A DNA stretch of 48,912 nucleotides from Candidatus Nitricoxidireducens bremensis (GCA_030247725.1 JAOTRT010000018.1:1-48912); one strand, 5' to 3'. Positions 14,071 through 25,410 are shown, counted from the first letter of the stretch. Made by a program: numbers and translations. Notes: generated by a model not told the origin, from the letters alone.

Positions 14071-17000
14071 TCAATCGCCTGACGGCGCCGGGATGAGGGT
14101 GCCGGCGGCCAGCAGCGCCTCGAAATCCCCCTGCGGCATCGGTTTCGCGAACAGGTAGCCCTGGGCGTAGTCGCATTCGATGGCGGCGAGGAAGGCGCGC
14201 TGTTCCTCGGTTTCGACGCCTTCGGCGATGACCTTCAGCCCCAGCTTGTGGGCCATGGCGACGATGGCCTCGACGATGGCCCGGTCGTTGCCCACCGGCG
14301 AAATGCCCTGCACGAAGGACTGGTCGATCTTCACGTAGTCCACATGGAACTTGTTCAAGTAGGACATGGCGGAATAGCCGGTGCCGAAGTCGTCGAGGGC
14401 CACCTGGACGCCGGAGGCGCGGAATTCCGCCAGTTCGGCGGTGATCTCGGGGCTGTCGTCCAGCAGCAGGCCCTCGGTGATCTCGATGGCGATGGAGCTG
14501 GCCGGCAGGCCGATCTTGTGCAGGTAGCCGAGCCAGCTCTCCCGGGTCCTGGCGCCGATGAACTGGCGCGGCGACTTGTTGACGCTGATCTGGATCGGGC
14601 AGCACACGACGGCTTCGGTGCCGTCATGGGAGTACCAGCGCCGAGCGATGCGGGCCGATTCGCGGAACACCCAGTCGCCGATCTCGCCGATGAGGCCGAT
14701 TTCCTCGGCGAGGGGGATGAAGGCCGCCGGCAGGATCAGGCCGTGCTCGGGATGGCGCCAGCGTAGCAAGGCCTCGGCCTTGACGATGCGACCGCTCTTC
14801 ATTTCCACGATGGGCTGGAAATGGATTTCGAACTGGCTGGCACCGAGGGCCGTGCGCAGGGCGGTGCCGAGCTGCATGCGCACCTGGGCGGCGGACTGCA
14901 TGGAGTCGGTGAAATAGCTGAAGCCGTTGCGGCCGGCCTCCTTGGCGGCATACATGGCCTGGTCGGCGCTCTTCAGCAGGGATTCGGCGTCGTCCGCATC
15001 GGTCGGGTAGAGGGCGATGCCGATGCTGGCCGAGACGTAGGCGGGCTGGCCGGCGAGCTGGAAGGGCTGGGCGAGGTGGTCGACGATGGCGCGCGCCACT
15101 TCCTCGACGCGGCCGATGTCGGCCAGTCCCGGCAGCACGACGGTGAACTCGTCGCCCCCCAGGCGCGCCACCGTGTCCGAGTCGCGCACGCAGGCGGCGA
15201 TGCGGGCGGCGGCCTCCTTGAGCAGGGCGTCGCCGGCGTCGTGGCCGAGGGCGTCGTTCACCTCCTTGAAGCGGTCCAGGTCGATGAACAGCAGGGCCAG
15301 CAGCAGCTTGCTGCGTTGGATCTTGCGTACTTCCTGGTGCAGGCGGTCGTAGAACAGGTTGCGGTTGGGCAGGCCGGTGAGGCTGTCGTAGTTGGCCTGG
15401 CGCCAGACCAGTTCCTCGGTGCGCTTCTTCTCGGTGATGTCCGAGAACATGGCGATGTAGCGGTGGATTTCGCCGCCGGCGTTGCGCAGGGTGTTGATGG
15501 TCAGCCACTCGGCGTAGTCCTCGCCGTTCTTGCGGCGATTCCAGATTTCTCCCTGCCACTGGCCGGTGGCGGCCAGGGCCCGCCACATGGCCTCGTACTC
15601 GGCCCGCGGCGTGCGGCCGGCGCTGAGCAGGCCGGGGTCGCGGCCGATGACTTCCTTCGCCGTATAGCCGGTGAGGCGCGTGAAGGCGGGGTTCACGGCG
15701 ACGATGCGGTTGGCGGCGTCGGTGACGACGATGGCTTCGTCGCTGTGCTGGTATACCGACGAGGCGAGCTGCAGTTCGGCATCGTTGCGCTTCTTCTCGA
15801 TGGCGACGCTGGCCAGGTGGGAGACCTGGGTGACGAGTTCGATCTCGGCCTCGCCCGGCACGCCGGGCTCGCGGCGGTAGAGGGCGAAGGTGCCCAGCAG
15901 GCGGCCCGCCGAGTCCTTGATGGGTTCCGACCAACTGGCGGCCAGTCCGGCGCGGGCGGCCAGTTCGCGCCCTTCGCGCCAGAACGGGTGGGTGGCGATG
16001 TTCTCCACGATCACCCGTTCGCCGCGGTAGGCGGCGGTGCCGCAGGAACCGGCGCCTTCGGCGATCGGCAGGCCCTCGGCGGCGCGGTTGAATTCCTCCG
16101 GCAGGCGGTTGGCGGCGCCGTTGCGCAGGCGGGTGCCGCTCTCGTCGGCCAGCAGGATGGAACAGACGATGCCGCTGCGCGCCGTCTCGACGTAGGCGAT
16201 GACGAGGTCGAGAATCGCGCCCAGGTCGCCGTCCCGCGCCAGCAGTTCGAAGATGCGGTTGCGCATCCCCTCCAGGGTTTCCCGCAGCTTGCGTTCGGTG
16301 ATGTCGTGGGCGATGGTGTAGAGCGCGGCGCCGTCGCCGTCGGCGAGGGGGCAGACGAAGGTCTCGACGTCGCGGATTTCTCCGTTGTGCAGCCGGTGGC
16401 GCCATTCGCAGTGGCTGCGATCGCTGGCGGCGGCATGCTGGAAATGGGCCTGCAGTTCCTCTTCCGGCGCCGTGACGATGCGGCGGATGTCCATGCCGCG
16501 CAGTTCCTCGACGGGGTAGCCCCAGAACTCGGCCGCCGCCTGGTTGGCGTCCACGATACGGCCGCTGGCGGGGTGGATCAGGTAGGCGATCCAGGAGCTG
16601 CCTTCGAACATGTTGCGGAAGCGGGCCTCGCTATCGGCGAGGGCTTCCTGCTGCCGGACGATGCGGGCCTGGAGGTCGTTGAAGTTCTCCTGCAGCTGGG
16701 CGATCTCGTGGCTGCCGTCCACCGGCAGCGGGCGGAAGGGGGCCTTGCCGTGGGTCATGGCGTCGAGGGCGGCGGCGGAGCGGCCCAGGGAGCGCAGTTC
16801 CCGATAGACGAAGAGCCAGATCAGCAGGGCCACCGCCAGGGAACTGATGGCGGCGTCCAGGTAGATGCCGCGCTGCATGGCCCGCAGGGGGGCGAAGGCC
16901 TCGGCCGTGGGCAGCAGGGCGGCGACGATCCAGCCGGTGCTGGGCACCCGCTTGACGGAACTGAGTTCCTCGACGCCGCGGGAGCTGACGGTGACGCCCG

Positions 17001-17739
17001 AGCCTTCGAAGCCCGCCAGGCTGCGGTCGTGGAGCGTGTTGACGCCCGGCTTGGGCAGTGGCTGCATGACGCGCGCCGGGTCGGTGGCGGCGACGAAGAT
17101 GCCGTCCCGCGGCGAGATGACGAGGACGCTGCCGGGAATGCCGGCGCGGGGATGGGCGACGGCTTCGAAGATGTCGTTGCTGGCGAGGGGCAGTGTTCCG
17201 GCGAGGACGCCGATGGTGGCGCCGTGGCTGTCGCGGATCGGCACGGCGATGACCAGGACCGGTTGGGGCCAGAGGGCATCCACCACCGGGCGGCCGATGG
17301 CGGGCTGGCCCGTCGCCATGATCTGGCGGAAGAAGTCCTGGCGCCCGTAACCGGCGCCGGTGCGGCCGGGCAGGGCGGGGCGGCTCGCCAGGCAGCGTCC
17401 GCCGGCGTCGAGGATGCACAGGCCCTTGCCGAACAGCTTGTAGATGGAGAGCCGCGCTTCCAGGTAGCGGTCGAGCTTCGCGGGCTGGTCTAGCCACTCG
17501 GGCCGGATGGAGGCGGCGACCTGGCCGAGGGTCTCGATGCGCAGGCGGATGGCCGCGTCGATGCTATCGGCGATGAAGCTGGCGTAGGCGAACTGCTGGG
17601 TGGCGAGGAGTTGCTGCTCGTCGTGGCGCAGCTTCTCGGCGGAGCGGAAGGCCATGCCCCAGATGGCCACCATGAAGAGCGCCGTCGCGAACAGTGCGAT
17701 CCTCGTTTTGAGACTCGACAGCAGGGGCAGCCGGGACAT
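14071..17739 (-). CDS. Cache-PAS-GAF-PAS-GGDEF-EAL cyclic di-GMP enzyme
   Basis: A 1222-residue membrane sensor for cyclic di-GMP turnover. Order: membrane helix (about 14-32); periplasmic double-Cache-like sensor (about 33-285) with [21 protein letters not shown]; second helix (about 293-312); HAMP-like linker; PAS (about 370-490); GAF (about 500-650); PAS (about 655-785) ending [19 protein letters not shown] domain with intact signature RLGGDEF; EAL domain with EALLRW, the Asn of [25 protein letters not shown] and AEGVETEEQ. Both catalytic sites look complete, so it may make and degrade cyclic di-GMP, with one activity usually dominating in such proteins. It stands alone, convergent with the small ORF at 14052 and downstream of the CorA-type gene. 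The start at 17739 precedes the first helix. Confidence 0.93.
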   Translation of the reverse strand: MSRLPLLSSLKTRIALFATALFMVAIWGMAFRSAEKLRHDEQQLLATQQFAYASFIADSIDAAIRLRIETLGQVAASIRPEWLDQPAKLDRYLEARLSIYKLFGKGLCILDAGGRCLASRPALPGRTGAGYGRQDFFRQIMATGQPAIGRPVVDALWPQPVLVIAVPIRDSHGATIGVLAGTLPLASNDIFEAVAHPRAGIPGSVLVISPRDGIFVAATDPARVMQPLPKPGVNTLHDRSLAGFEGSGVTVSSRGVEELSSVKRVPSTGWIVAALLPTAEAFAPLRAMQRGIYLDAAISSLAVALLIWLFVYRELRSLGRSAAALDAMTHGKAPFRPLPVDGSHEIAQLQENFNDLQARIVRQQEALADSEARFRNMFEGSSWIAYLIHPASGRIVDANQAAAEFWGYPVEELRGMDIRRIVTAPEEELQAHFQHAAASDRSHCEWRHRLHNGEIRDVETFVCPLADGDGAALYTIAHDITERKLRETLEGMRNRIFELLARDGDLGAILDLVIAYVETARSGIVCSILLADESGTRLRNGAANRLPEEFNRAAEGLPIAEGAGSCGTAAYRGERVIVENIATHPFWREGRELAARAGLAASWSEPIKDSAGRLLGTFALYRREPGVPGEAEIELVTQVSHLASVAIEKKRNDAELQLASSVYQHSDEAIVVTDAANRIVAVNPAFTRLTGYTAKEVIGRDPGLLSAGRTPRAEYEAMWRALAATGQWQGEIWNRRKNGEDYAEWLTINTLRNAGGEIHRYIAMFSDITEKKRTEELVWRQANYDSLTGLPNRNLFYDRLHQEVRKIQRSKLLLALLFIDLDRFKEVNDALGHDAGDALLKEAAARIAACVRDSDTVARLGGDEFTVVLPGLADIGRVEEVARAIVDHLAQPFQLAGQPAYVSASIGIALYPTDADDAESLLKSADQAMYAAKEAGRNGFSYFTDSMQSAAQVRMQLGTALRTALGASQFEIHFQPIVEMKSGRIVKAEALLRWRHPEHGLILPAAFIPLAEEIGLIGEIGDWVFRESARIARRWYSHDGTEAVVCCPIQISVNKSPRQFIGARTRESWLGYLHKIGLPASSIAIEITEGLLLDDSPEITAELAEFRASGVQVALDDFGTGYSAMSYLNKFHVDYVKIDQSFVQGISPVGNDRAIVEAIVAMAHKLGLKVIAEGVETEEQRAFLAAIECDYAQGYLFAKPMPQGDFEALLAAGTLIPAPSGD

Positions 17740-17849
17740 GGGTAAGAAACCCTGAATTCCACGTGGATAAGATCATAACGCAATATATTGTCCTGGACAT
17801 CGCCGATTCCGACCGGCGGTTCAGGGATGCCGATCTTCGGCGCGAAGCC

Positions 17850-18914
17850 TCAGCCCAGCCACTTGCGGCGCCAGAACACCAGCGCCAGGGTCGTGGCGAC
17901 CCCGGCCATCATGGCGATGGCGGCAAGGAAGCCGAAGGGATTGTCGAGCAGCGGCATGCTGCGGAAGTTCATGCCGAAGATGCCGGAGATCAGCGTCGCC
18001 GGCATGAAGATGAGGGCGATCACCGTGATGACGCGCACTTCCTGATTGACGCGGTTGCTGATGCTGGACAGGTAGATGTCGAGCATGCCGGCAAGCAGGT
18101 CGCGGATGGCTTCCAGGGATTCGATGACGTGCACCGTGTGGTCGTACACGTCCCGCAGGTAGGGCTGGGTGGCCGGCTGGAAGAAGCGCGTGTCGGCGCG
18201 GGTGAGGCTGTTGATGACTTCCCGCAGGGGCCAGACGGCGCGGCGCAGGGTCAGGGTCTCGCGCTTGAGCTGGTGCAGTGTCTGCAGGACTGCCGGTGTC
18301 GGCCGTTCCATGAGCTCGTCCTCCAGCAGTTCGGTGCGTTCGCCGATCTGCTCCAGCACGGTGAAATAGCGGTCCACCAGGACGTCCAGCAGGGTGTAGG
18401 CCAGATAGTCGGCGCCGAGCTGGCGGATCTTGCCGCGGTTCTGGCGCAGCCGCTCCCGCACGGGATTGAAGCTCCCTGTCGGCCGTTCCTGGAAACTGAG
18501 GACGAAATCGTCGCCGATCACCAGGCTCACCTGCTCCGAGGAGACGCTCATGGTGGCTGGGTCGTACTCGAACAGGCGGCCGACGATGTAGAGGTAGTTG
18601 CCGTAGTCGTCCACCTTGGGCCGCTGGTCGGTGTTGAGGATGTCCTCGATGACCAGGGGATGCAGGCCGAAGCGGTTGCCGATCTCGGCCATGACGTCCG
18701 GCTCGTGGAGGCCATGCACGTTGAGCCAGCGCACCGGCAGGCGGGGCGCGTAGTCGCGGGAGGCCTGCACCGAGGCGAAGCTGTTCTCGGCGATCCCGTC
18801 GGCGCCGTACTCGATGAGGGCGATGGCGGCATGCTCGGTCTTGCGCTCGCCGAGGTGCACCAGGGCGCCGGGCGGCAGGCCGGCCTTGTCCGAACGACGC
18901 TTATGTTTTGCCAT
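17850..18914 (-). CDS. CorA-family magnesium/cobalt channel
   Basis: A 354-residue CorA-type ion channel subunit. The large N-terminal cytoplasmic alpha/beta domain (residues 1-240) includes [20 protein letters not shown] and [15 protein letters not shown], a long stalk helix follows, and two C-terminal membrane helices flank the signature GMN (residues 314-316 in GIFGMNF). The C-terminal tail FWRRKWLG is basic, as in the family, which forms pentamers that import divalent cations. The gene lies back to back with pntAB, separated by 126 bases that must contain both promoters. No magnesium-leader element was recognised. A perfect palindrome GATCGCGCGATC sits in that gap at 18953-18964. Confidence 0.92.
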   Translation of the reverse strand: MAKHKRRSDKAGLPPGALVHLGERKTEHAAIALIEYGADGIAENSFASVQASRDYAPRLPVRWLNVHGLHEPDVMAEIGNRFGLHPLVIEDILNTDQRPKVDDYGNYLYIVGRLFEYDPATMSVSSEQVSLVIGDDFVLSFQERPTGSFNPVRERLRQNRGKIRQLGADYLAYTLLDVLVDRYFTVLEQIGERTELLEDELMERPTPAVLQTLHQLKRETLTLRRAVWPLREVINSLTRADTRFFQPATQPYLRDVYDHTVHVIESLEAIRDLLAGMLDIYLSSISNRVNQEVRVITVIALIFMPATLISGIFGMNFRSMPLLDNPFGFLAAIAMMAGVATTLALVFWRRKWLG

Positions 18915-19040
18915 AACGAGGTTTTATCCGAAACATTGGCCGATTTGAGTATGATCGCGCGATCGTGCAGCCGCGGCACAGACAGGAAGATGCCGGCGGC
19001 AATTTCCCGTAACTATAACAACCATCTGCCAGAGGGTTTC

Positions 19041-20618
19041 ATGTCCCTAACCATCGGAATCCCGAGGGAAACGTATGCCGGCGAAAAGCGCGTGGCGACG
19101 GTTCCCGACGTGGTCGAGAAGCTGAGGAAGCTGGGCTTCGCCGTGGCCGTGGAGAGCGGCGCGGGCGATGCGGCGAACTTCGCCGACGCCACCTACGAGG
19201 CCGCCGGTGCCACGGTGGTCGGTTCCGCCGCCGAACTGTGGGCCGCGTCCGACATCGTCTTCAAGGTGCGCGCGCCGTCCCTGGACGAGGTCGCCGGAAT
19301 GAAGGCCGGCACCACCTTGATCTCCTTCGTCTGGCCGGCCCAGAACCCCGAGCTCATGGCGGCGCTCGCCGCCAAGCAGGCCACGGTGCTCGCCATCGAC
19401 TGCCTGCCGCGCACCCTCTCCCGCGCCCAGAAGATGGACGCCCTGACGTCCCAGGCCGGCGTCGCCGGCTACCGGGCCGTCATCGAGGCCGCCAACGCCT
19501 TCGGCCGCTTCTTCAACGGCCAGATCACCGCCGCCGGCAAGGTGCCGCCGGCCAAGGTCTTCATCGCCGGTGCCGGCGTCGCGGGTCTCGCCGCCATCGG
19601 CACGGCCGCCGGCCTGGGCGCCATCGTGCGCGCCAACGACACCCGTGCCGAGGTGGCCGACCAGGTGGTGTCCCTGGGCGGCGAGTTCGTCAAGGTGGAT
19701 TACGAGGAGGAAGGTTCCGGCGGCGGCGGCTACGCCAAGGTGATGTCCGAGGGGTTCCAGCAGGCCCAGCGGGCGATGTATGCCCAGCAGGCCAAGGACG
19801 TGGACATCATCATCACCACGGCGCTCATTCCCGGCAAGCCCGCCCCCAAGCTCATCACCGCCGAGATGGTGCAGTCCATGCGCCCCGGCAGCGTCATCGT
19901 GGACATGGCCGCCGAGCAGGGCGGCAACTGCGAACTCACCGTTCCCCACGAGGTCGTCGTGCGCCACGGCGTCACGATCATCGGCTATGCCGACCTGCCC
20001 AGCCGGCTGGCCAAGCAGTCCTCCACCCTCTACGCGACGAACCTGCTGCGCCTGACCGAGGAACTGTGCAAGACCAAGGACGGCAGCATCAACGTCAATT
20101 TCGACGACGACGCCATCCGTGGGCTGACGGTCATCAAGGAAGGCAGCGTCACCTGGCCGGCGCCGCCCCTCAAGGCACCGCCGCCGCCGGCCGCCAAGCC
20201 GGCCATGCCGCCGCCCGCCCCCAAGGGACACGGCCACGGTGCCGGCGCTCCCATGGCCGGCAGCACGCTCGCCATCGTCTTCGGCTTAGGCAGCGCCCTG
20301 TTCTGGCTTGTCGGCGCCTACGCCCCGGCGGCCTTCCTCAGTCACTTCACGGTCTTCGTGCTGGCCTGCTTCGTCGGCTACATGGTGGTGTGGAATGTGA
20401 CCCCGGCCCTGCATACGCCGCTGATGAGCGTCACCAACGCCATTTCCAGCATCATCGCCATCGGCGCCCTGGTGCAGATCGCCCCGCCCCTGGGCGAGGC
20501 GGTGCGGCCGGAGAACTGGATACGGGGCCTCGCCTTCGTCGGCATCGTGCTGACAGCCATCAACATGTTCGGCGGCTTCGCCGTCACCCGCCGCATGCTG
20601 GCGATGTTCCGCAAGTAA
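19041..20618 (+). CDS. pntA: NAD(P) transhydrogenase alpha subunit
   Basis: A 525-residue PntA similar in length to the E. coli subunit. The soluble NAD-binding part (domain I, residues 1-375) begins [15 protein letters not shown] and holds the glycine-rich [20 protein letters not shown] (about 174-193), RANDTR and the conserved [12 protein letters not shown] Pro/Ala-rich linker (about 375-400) leads to four membrane helices of domain II. With PntB it couples proton entry to reduction of NADP by NADH, supplying NADPH. The ATG follows AGAGGG by a short spacer. pntB starts 13 bases after the stop with a GGAG, so the two form an operon. Confidence 0.95.
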   Translation: MSLTIGIPRETYAGEKRVATVPDVVEKLRKLGFAVAVESGAGDAANFADATYEAAGATVVGSAAELWAASDIVFKVRAPSLDEVAGMKAGTTLISFVWPAQNPELMAALAAKQATVLAIDCLPRTLSRAQKMDALTSQAGVAGYRAVIEAANAFGRFFNGQITAAGKVPPAKVFIAGAGVAGLAAIGTAAGLGAIVRANDTRAEVADQVVSLGGEFVKVDYEEEGSGGGGYAKVMSEGFQQAQRAMYAQQAKDVDIIITTALIPGKPAPKLITAEMVQSMRPGSVIVDMAAEQGGNCELTVPHEVVVRHGVTIIGYADLPSRLAKQSSTLYATNLLRLTEELCKTKDGSINVNFDDDAIRGLTVIKEGSVTWPAPPLKAPPPPAAKPAMPPPAPKGHGHGAGAPMAGSTLAIVFGLGSALFWLVGAYAPAAFLSHFTVFVLACFVGYMVVWNVTPALHTPLMSVTNAISSIIAIGALVQIAPPLGEAVRPENWIRGLAFVGIVLTAINMFGGFAVTRRMLAMFRK

Positions 20619-20631
20619 GGAGAACGGATCA

Positions 20632-22041
20632 ATGTCATCGAGTCTCGCCACCGTCTCCTACATCGGCGCCACCATCCTCTTCATCCTGAGCCTGGGCGGC
20701 CTGTCCAATCCGGAGACCTCCCGCCGCGGCAACGTCTACGGCATGGTCGGCATGGCGCTGGCCGTGCTGGCCACGGTGTTCGGGCCCCGCGTCACCCTGG
20801 CCGGCATCCCCTGGATCATCGCCGCCATGGTGGTGGGCGGCAGCATCGGCCTTTACGCCGCCCGCAAGGTGCAGATGACCCAGATGCCCGAACTGGTCGC
20901 CCTCATGCACAGCCTGGTGGGCCTGGCCGCGTGTCTCGTGGGCTTCGCCAGCTACATCGACACCTCGGTTGTCTTGAGCGGAGCCGAGAAGACCATCCAC
21001 GAGGTGGAGATCTACATCGGTATCCTCATCGGCGCGGTCACCTTCTCCGGTTCCATCGTCGCCTTCGGCAAGCTGTCGGGCAAGATCGGCGGCAAGCCGC
21101 TGCTACTACCGGGCCGCCACTGGTTGAACCTGCTGGGCCTGCTCATCGTGATCGGCTTCGGCCGGGAGTTCATCAACGCCCACGGCGTGGCGGCCGGCAT
21201 GCTGCCCCTGGCGGTGATGACTGTTGTTGCCCTGCTGTTCGGCATCCACATGGTGATGGCCATCGGCGGCGCCGACATGCCCGTCGTCGTCTCGATGCTC
21301 AACAGCTACTCGGGCTGGGCGGCAGCGGCCACGGGCTTCATGCTCAGCAACGACCTGCTGATCGTCACCGGCGCCCTGGTGGGTTCCAGCGGCGCGATCC
21401 TGTCCTACATCATGTGCCGGGCCATGAACCGCAACTTCGTCAGCGTGATCGCCGGCGGCTTCGGCACCGGCGGCGGCGCCGCGGCGAAGAAGGCGGACGG
21501 GGAGCCGGCCGGCGAAGTGACGGCCATCAGCGCCCAGGAAACGGCGGAACTGCTGAAGGACGCCAAGAACGTCATCATCGTGCCGGGTTACGGCATGGCG
21601 GTGGCCCAGGCCCAGCACACGGTCTTCGAGATCACCAAGCATCTGCGGGAAAAGGGCGTCAATGTGCGCTTCGGCATCCATCCGGTGGCCGGCCGCATGC
21701 CGGGGCACATGAACGTGCTGCTGGCGGAGGCCAAGGTGCCCTACGACATCGTGATGGAGATGGACGAGATCAACGGCGACTTCCCGGAGGCGGACGTGTC
21801 CATGGTGATCGGCGCCAACGACATCGTGAATCCGGCCGCCCAGGAAGACCCGACCAGTCCCATCGCCGGCATGCCGGTGCTGGAAGTGTGGAAGGCGAAG
21901 ACCTCCATCGTCATGAAGCGCTCCATGGCCTCGGGCTACGCCGGGGTGGACAACCCCCTCTTCTACAAGGACAACAACCGCATGCTCTTCGGCGATGCCA
22001 AGAAGATGCTCGATGAGGTGCTGGGGGCGTTGAAGGGCTGA
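20632..22041 (+). CDS. pntB: NAD(P) transhydrogenase beta subunit
   Basis: A 469-residue PntB. The N-terminal 260 residues form the membrane part of domain II, with the conserved polar helices ([20 protein letters not shown] and [20 protein letters not shown]). The C-terminal NADP-binding domain III contains [15 protein letters not shown] (about 315-329), [20 protein letters not shown], the [10 protein letters not shown] loop and [16 protein letters not shown]. Length and motifs are complete. It assembles with PntA in the inner membrane. Transcription should end at the strong hairpin 26 bases downstream, which is shared with rhlE from the other strand. Confidence 0.95.
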   Translation: MSSSLATVSYIGATILFILSLGGLSNPETSRRGNVYGMVGMALAVLATVFGPRVTLAGIPWIIAAMVVGGSIGLYAARKVQMTQMPELVALMHSLVGLAACLVGFASYIDTSVVLSGAEKTIHEVEIYIGILIGAVTFSGSIVAFGKLSGKIGGKPLLLPGRHWLNLLGLLIVIGFGREFINAHGVAAGMLPLAVMTVVALLFGIHMVMAIGGADMPVVVSMLNSYSGWAAAATGFMLSNDLLIVTGALVGSSGAILSYIMCRAMNRNFVSVIAGGFGTGGGAAAKKADGEPAGEVTAISAQETAELLKDAKNVIIVPGYGMAVAQAQHTVFEITKHLREKGVNVRFGIHPVAGRMPGHMNVLLAEAKVPYDIVMEMDEINGDFPEADVSMVIGANDIVNPAAQEDPTSPIAGMPVLEVWKAKTSIVMKRSMASGYAGVDNPLFYKDNNRMLFGDAKKMLDEVLGALKG

Positions 22042-22066
22042 TTCCGCCTGCCGCCGGCTTCAAAGC

Positions 22067-22093
22067 AAAACGCCCGCGAATGCGGGCGTTTTT
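22067..22093. terminator. Bidirectional intrinsic terminator between pntB and rhlE
   Basis: AAAACGCCCGC and GCGGGCGTTTTT form a GC-rich stem of about nine to eleven pairs with a GAAT loop, with A residues on one side and T residues on the other. It therefore works as a classical hairpin-plus-U-tract in both directions and separates the convergent genes. Confidence 0.9.
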
Positions 22094-22112
22094 GTTTGTG
22101 GAACCGGAGCGG

Positions 22113-23540
22113 CTACTTCTTGCCCAGGCCACCCAGCAATGCGGCGACGGGACGCAGCGGACGGCGCGGCGGTGCTTCGGGCTTGGCGGCATCGCCGGCA
22201 GCCGGAACGGCAGCGGGCTTGGGCTCGTAGGGTTTGCTGGCATCGAAGCCACCCGGGGGGGGCTTCGGGATGTGGCTCGCCGGCGGCGGCAGGCGCACAT
22301 CGGCCTTGGGACCGTGACGTTCGCGGTCCCGGTGGGAGTGGCCGTGGCCGCCGCGACCGCGGGATTCCCGCTCGGCAGGCTCCGTCGGACCGCTCGATCC
22401 CGGCTCGAAGCCGGGGACGATGACCTGTTCGATCTTGAACTTGGTGAGTTTCTCGATGTCGGTCAGCCGCATCTTCTCTTCGGGGGCGACGAGAGACGTG
22501 GCGTTGCCGCTCTTGCCGGCGCGGCCGGTGCGGCCGATGCGGTGCACATAGTCCTCGGCGACGTGGGGCAGTTCGTAGTTGATGACGTGGGGCAGGTCGT
22601 CGATGTCGAGGCCGCGGGCGGCCACGTCGGTGGCGACGAGCACGCGGGCCTTGCCGGACTTGAAGGCTTCGAGGGCTTCGGTGCGCTGCTGCTGGCTCTT
22701 GTCGCCGTGGATGGCGTCGGCCTTGACGCCCTGGCGCTCCAGCCAGACGGCCAGCCGGGAGGCGCCGAACTTGGTGCCGACGAAGACCAGCACCTGGGAA
22801 AGCTCCGACTCCTTCAGGAGTTGCAGCAGCAGGTAGCGCTTGCGGTCGGTGGCGACCGGGTGCACCCGGTGGGTGATGGTCTCGGAGACCATGTTGCGGC
22901 GGGCCACCTCGATGAGCTGGGGCGAGCGCAGCATGGCGTCGGCGAGCTTTTTGATCTCGTCGGAGAAGGTGGCCGAGAACAGCAGGCTCTGGCGCTCCTT
23001 CGGCAGCAGGGCGATGATGCGCTTGATGTCGGGGATGAAGCCCATGTCGAGCATGCGGTCGGCTTCGTCCAGCACCAGGAACTCGACGGAGCCGAAGCTC
23101 ACGGTGCGCTGTTCCACGTGGTCGAGCAGGCGGCCCGGCGTGGCGACGACGATCTCGCGGCCTTCCTTGAGTTCGGCGATCTGGGCCTTCATGTCCACGC
23201 CGCCGTAGATGCAGACGCTTTTCAGCGGCAGATGCTTGCTGTAGGTCTTGACGCTTTCGTGCACCTGCATGGCGAGTTCGCGCGTCGGGCACAGGATCAG
23301 CGCGCGCACCGGATGGCGTGCCGGCGAGGAACTCGTGTTGGCGTGGCGGGCGATGCGATGGAGCAGGGGCAGGGTGAAGCCGGCGGTCTTGCCGGTGCCC
23401 GTCTGGGCGCCGCCCATGACGTCCTTGCCGGCCAGCACGATGGGAATCGCCTGCTGCTGGATCGGGGTGGGTTCGGTGTAGCCGGTGTCGGCGACGGCGC
23501 GCAGCAATTCGGGCAGCAGCCCGAGATCTTCGAACTTCAT
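22113..23540 (-). CDS. rhlE: DEAD-box ATP-dependent RNA helicase RhlE
   Basis: A 475-residue DEAD-box helicase of the RhlE type. The Q motif is FEDLGLLPELLRAVADTGY...PIQQQAIP, followed by Walker A AQTGTGKT (about residues 45-52), PTRELA, TPGRLLD, DEAD, SAT, and in the second RecA domain ATDVAARGLDIDD and HRIGRTGRAG. The C-terminal tail (about 385-475) is disordered, with basic, His/Arg/Gly-rich and Pro-rich segments, as expected for RNA contact. It likely acts in ribosome assembly or mRNA turnover. The AGGAG before the ATG is partly inside a long hairpin at 23548-23585, which may limit translation and suggests control by RNA structure. Confidence 0.93.
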   Translation of the reverse strand: MKFEDLGLLPELLRAVADTGYTEPTPIQQQAIPIVLAGKDVMGGAQTGTGKTAGFTLPLLHRIARHANTSSSPARHPVRALILCPTRELAMQVHESVKTYSKHLPLKSVCIYGGVDMKAQIAELKEGREIVVATPGRLLDHVEQRTVSFGSVEFLVLDEADRMLDMGFIPDIKRIIALLPKERQSLLFSATFSDEIKKLADAMLRSPQLIEVARRNMVSETITHRVHPVATDRKRYLLLQLLKESELSQVLVFVGTKFGASRLAVWLERQGVKADAIHGDKSQQQRTEALEAFKSGKARVLVATDVAARGLDIDDLPHVINYELPHVAEDYVHRIGRTGRAGKSGNATSLVAPEEKMRLTDIEKLTKFKIEQVIVPGFEPGSSGPTEPAERESRGRGGHGHSHRDRERHGPKADVRLPPPASHIPKPPPGGFDASKPYEPKPAAVPAAGDAAKPEAPPRRPLRPVAALLGGLGKK

Positions 23541-23547
23541 GAAATCT

Positions 23548-23585
23548 CCTGAATCGGCCCGCCCCTTGCGGGGTACCGGTTCAGG
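23548..23585 (-). promoter_or_regulatory. Hairpin overlapping the rhlE ribosome-binding site
   Basis: CCTGAATCGG (23548-23557) pairs with CCGGTTCAGG (23576-23585) at nine of ten positions (plus one G-T pair in RNA), and the interior adds CCCGC with GCGGG. In the minus-strand message the foot of the stem contains AGG of the rhlE Shine-Dalgarno AGGAG (23550-23546). A helicase controlling its own message, or a cold-responsive switch, is plausible but inferred. The rest of 23586-23748 shows no gene. Confidence 0.5.
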
Positions 23586-23748
23586 CGACGAAACGACGTT
23601 TGGGGAACTTGGGCTGGAACAGCCGGATACGCGCCAACCGGCGTGACGCGTGGCCGGGATTATAGCCGACTTGGGGCGCCGGCCCGGATTTGCCCGCCAG
23701 ACCCCGGCGGCGCCCGGCGCCAGGGGAGGGCGGGCGGCCGGAGGTTCC

Positions 23749-24453
23749 TTACTTGAACAGCCCCTTGATGGCGTCGCCGGCCTTCTCCAGGCCCTGGCCG
23801 GCGGACTTCAGCAGGTTGTCGAAGCTGATGGCGGCGGAAAGCTTCTGCTTGAGTGCCTTGGCGATCTCCTGGCCCAGCTCGCCGGGGGTGACGCCGCCCT
23901 TGGCCTTGCCGATGTCCTTCAGGTGGATGTCGGGCAGGCCGACGGATACGGTCTTGCCGTCCATGAAGGCTGCGCTGGCCTGGGCCTTGGCGTCGGTGAC
24001 CGACAACTGCTCGACGATGAGCTTCTTGCCGCCGCTTTCCTTCTTTTCCGCCGGGCCGGTGTAGGCGGCGATGTTCTTCTGGATGGCGTCGAAGTTGGTC
24101 GTGGCGTCGCCCTTTTCGTAGATGACGTCGGGGGCGGCGATACCGATCTTGCGGATGGTGACCACGTCCTTGGCGATGCTGGCGAGGTCGATGGCGACCT
24201 CGATCTCGGCCACCTTCATGGCGTGGGGCGTCTTGAAGCCCGCCGGGTTGCCGATGGTCAGGCCGCGGATCACGCCGCGGCCGTCGGCGGGCTTGATTTC
24301 GACCGATGCCACGCGGACGCTGGCCTGGGTCATCTCGCTGCCGTACTTCTCGATGGCGTCCTTGACGATGCCGTCCATATTGCCGCTCAGCCAGAAGGTG
24401 GCGCCGCCGACGATGGCGACGAGGACGAGGAGGGCGATGCCGATCTTTTTCAT
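23749..24453 (-). CDS. AsmA-like periplasmic/inner-membrane anchored protein
   Basis: A 234-residue protein with one N-terminal membrane anchor or signal (residues 4-22), then an AsmA-like stretch: VRVASVEIKPADGRGVIRGLTIGNP, followed by VAEIEVAIDLASIAKDVVTI. This is the beginning of the repeating beta-groove fold seen in AsmA-type proteins, but the protein is much shorter than AsmA. The C-terminus (about 170-234) is amphipathic helix. Function is unknown; larger AsmA relatives take part in lipid transport or outer-membrane assembly. It lies between rhlE and an alpha/beta hydrolase, only 9 bases after the latter's stop, so it is probably cotranscribed with it. Confidence 0.65.
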   Translation of the reverse strand: MKKIGIALLVLVAIVGGATFWLSGNMDGIVKDAIEKYGSEMTQASVRVASVEIKPADGRGVIRGLTIGNPAGFKTPHAMKVAEIEVAIDLASIAKDVVTIRKIGIAAPDVIYEKGDATTNFDAIQKNIAAYTGPAEKKESGGKKLIVEQLSVTDAKAQASAAFMDGKTVSVGLPDIHLKDIGKAKGGVTPGELGQEIAKALKQKLSAAISFDNLLKSAGQGLEKAGDAIKGLFK

Positions 24454-24462
24454 GGGGATTCC

Positions 24463-25305
24463 TCAGCGGGTGACGAGTTTGACGGTGGCGTGGAAGAGTT
24501 CGTGGGCCGGGTCCGCGAGGGCTTCGACCGCGGCGAGATGGTGGCGTCCCGGTAGGTTCATGAGCCGCACGGGGCAGTTATCCCAGGCGGCGGCGAGGCC
24601 GCGGCTCTGGCGATGGAACTCCTCGCTTTCCAGTTCGCCGACGGCGGCGAGGACGGGCACGGGGCTGGCCGGCGGATAGCCGGCGGGGCTGACGCGGGCG
24701 GCGCCTTCATCGTCCAGGCCCAGGTCGTCCCGCAGGAAGGGCGCGCGGGCAACGGGGACGAGATCGAAGAGGCCGCTGATGCTGATGACGCTCTTCACCA
24801 GGCGCGGCGGCAGGTCGGGGCTCCAGGCCGGCCAATCGGCGGCGGCCATCATGGCCGCCAGATGGGCGCCGGCCGAATGGCCGGCGACGTGGATGCGTTC
24901 GGCGTCGATGCCGAGATCGGCGGCGTGGCGATGGAGCCATGCGCCGGCGCGCAGCATCTGCTGAACCATTTCCTCAATGCGGGTCTTCGGTGCGAGGCCG
25001 TAGTTCACCACGGCCACGCTGATGCCGGCCTCGACGAAGGGAGGTGCGACAAAAGAGAAGTCGCTCTTGTCCAGGGAGCGCCAGTAGCCGCCATGGACGA
25101 ACACCAGCAGGGGCGCGCGGTTGCGGTGGGCGGGGAAGAAATCCAGGGTCTCGGCGGGCGAGGGACCGTAGTAGTAGTCCTGCTCGCTGCGCAGATCGTC
25201 GATGGCGCGCAGGGATTTCTCGCGCCAGCGGGCGAAGATGGCCGGGTGGTCGGGGATGGCGGCGCGGACGTTGTAGGCGCGGTCGAGGGCTTCCGGGTTC
25301 AGCAT
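24463..25305 (-). CDS. Alpha/beta hydrolase (esterase or formamidase type)
   Basis: A 280-residue alpha/beta hydrolase. The oxyanion-hole motif HGGYW (residues 71-75) and nucleophile elbow GHSAG (Ser144) are typical of the hormone-sensitive-lipase and kynurenine-formamidase-like branch. A late histidine pair at about 255-256 in GRHHLAAVEAL supplies the expected catalytic His. The YYYGPSPAETLDFFP segment is also usual. Substrate is unknown: short-chain esters or N-formyl compounds are possible, and no tryptophan-degradation genes are nearby. No signal peptide, so cytoplasmic. The gene begins a small minus-strand run with the AsmA-like gene. Confidence 0.82.
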   Translation of the reverse strand: MLNPEALDRAYNVRAAIPDHPAIFARWREKSLRAIDDLRSEQDYYYGPSPAETLDFFPAHRNRAPLLVFVHGGYWRSLDKSDFSFVAPPFVEAGISVAVVNYGLAPKTRIEEMVQQMLRAGAWLHRHAADLGIDAERIHVAGHSAGAHLAAMMAAADWPAWSPDLPPRLVKSVISISGLFDLVPVARAPFLRDDLGLDDEGAARVSPAGYPPASPVPVLAAVGELESEEFHRQSRGLAAAWDNCPVRLMNLPGRHHLAAVEALADPAHELFHATVKLVTR

Positions 25306-25410
25306 GGTCGGGGTCGGGCGATCGAGCCCGTAGCATACGCGAAGGCGGGCTTCATGGACGGGCGGGGAAATCGAAAGCGGAGGCCGGACCGGGCGGGCGG
25401 CGATGCGGGA

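Noticed and set aside
14821..17493. An 890-codon open frame on the plus strand
   Set aside because: It is antisense to the GGDEF-EAL gene, whose motifs are intact. The translation is low-complexity Gly/Ala/Val/Glu and has no motif.
18953..18964. GATCGCGCGATC palindrome as an operator between the CorA-type gene and pntA
   Set aside because: Short palindromes of G and C are frequent at this composition, and no promoter boxes could be placed around it with confidence.
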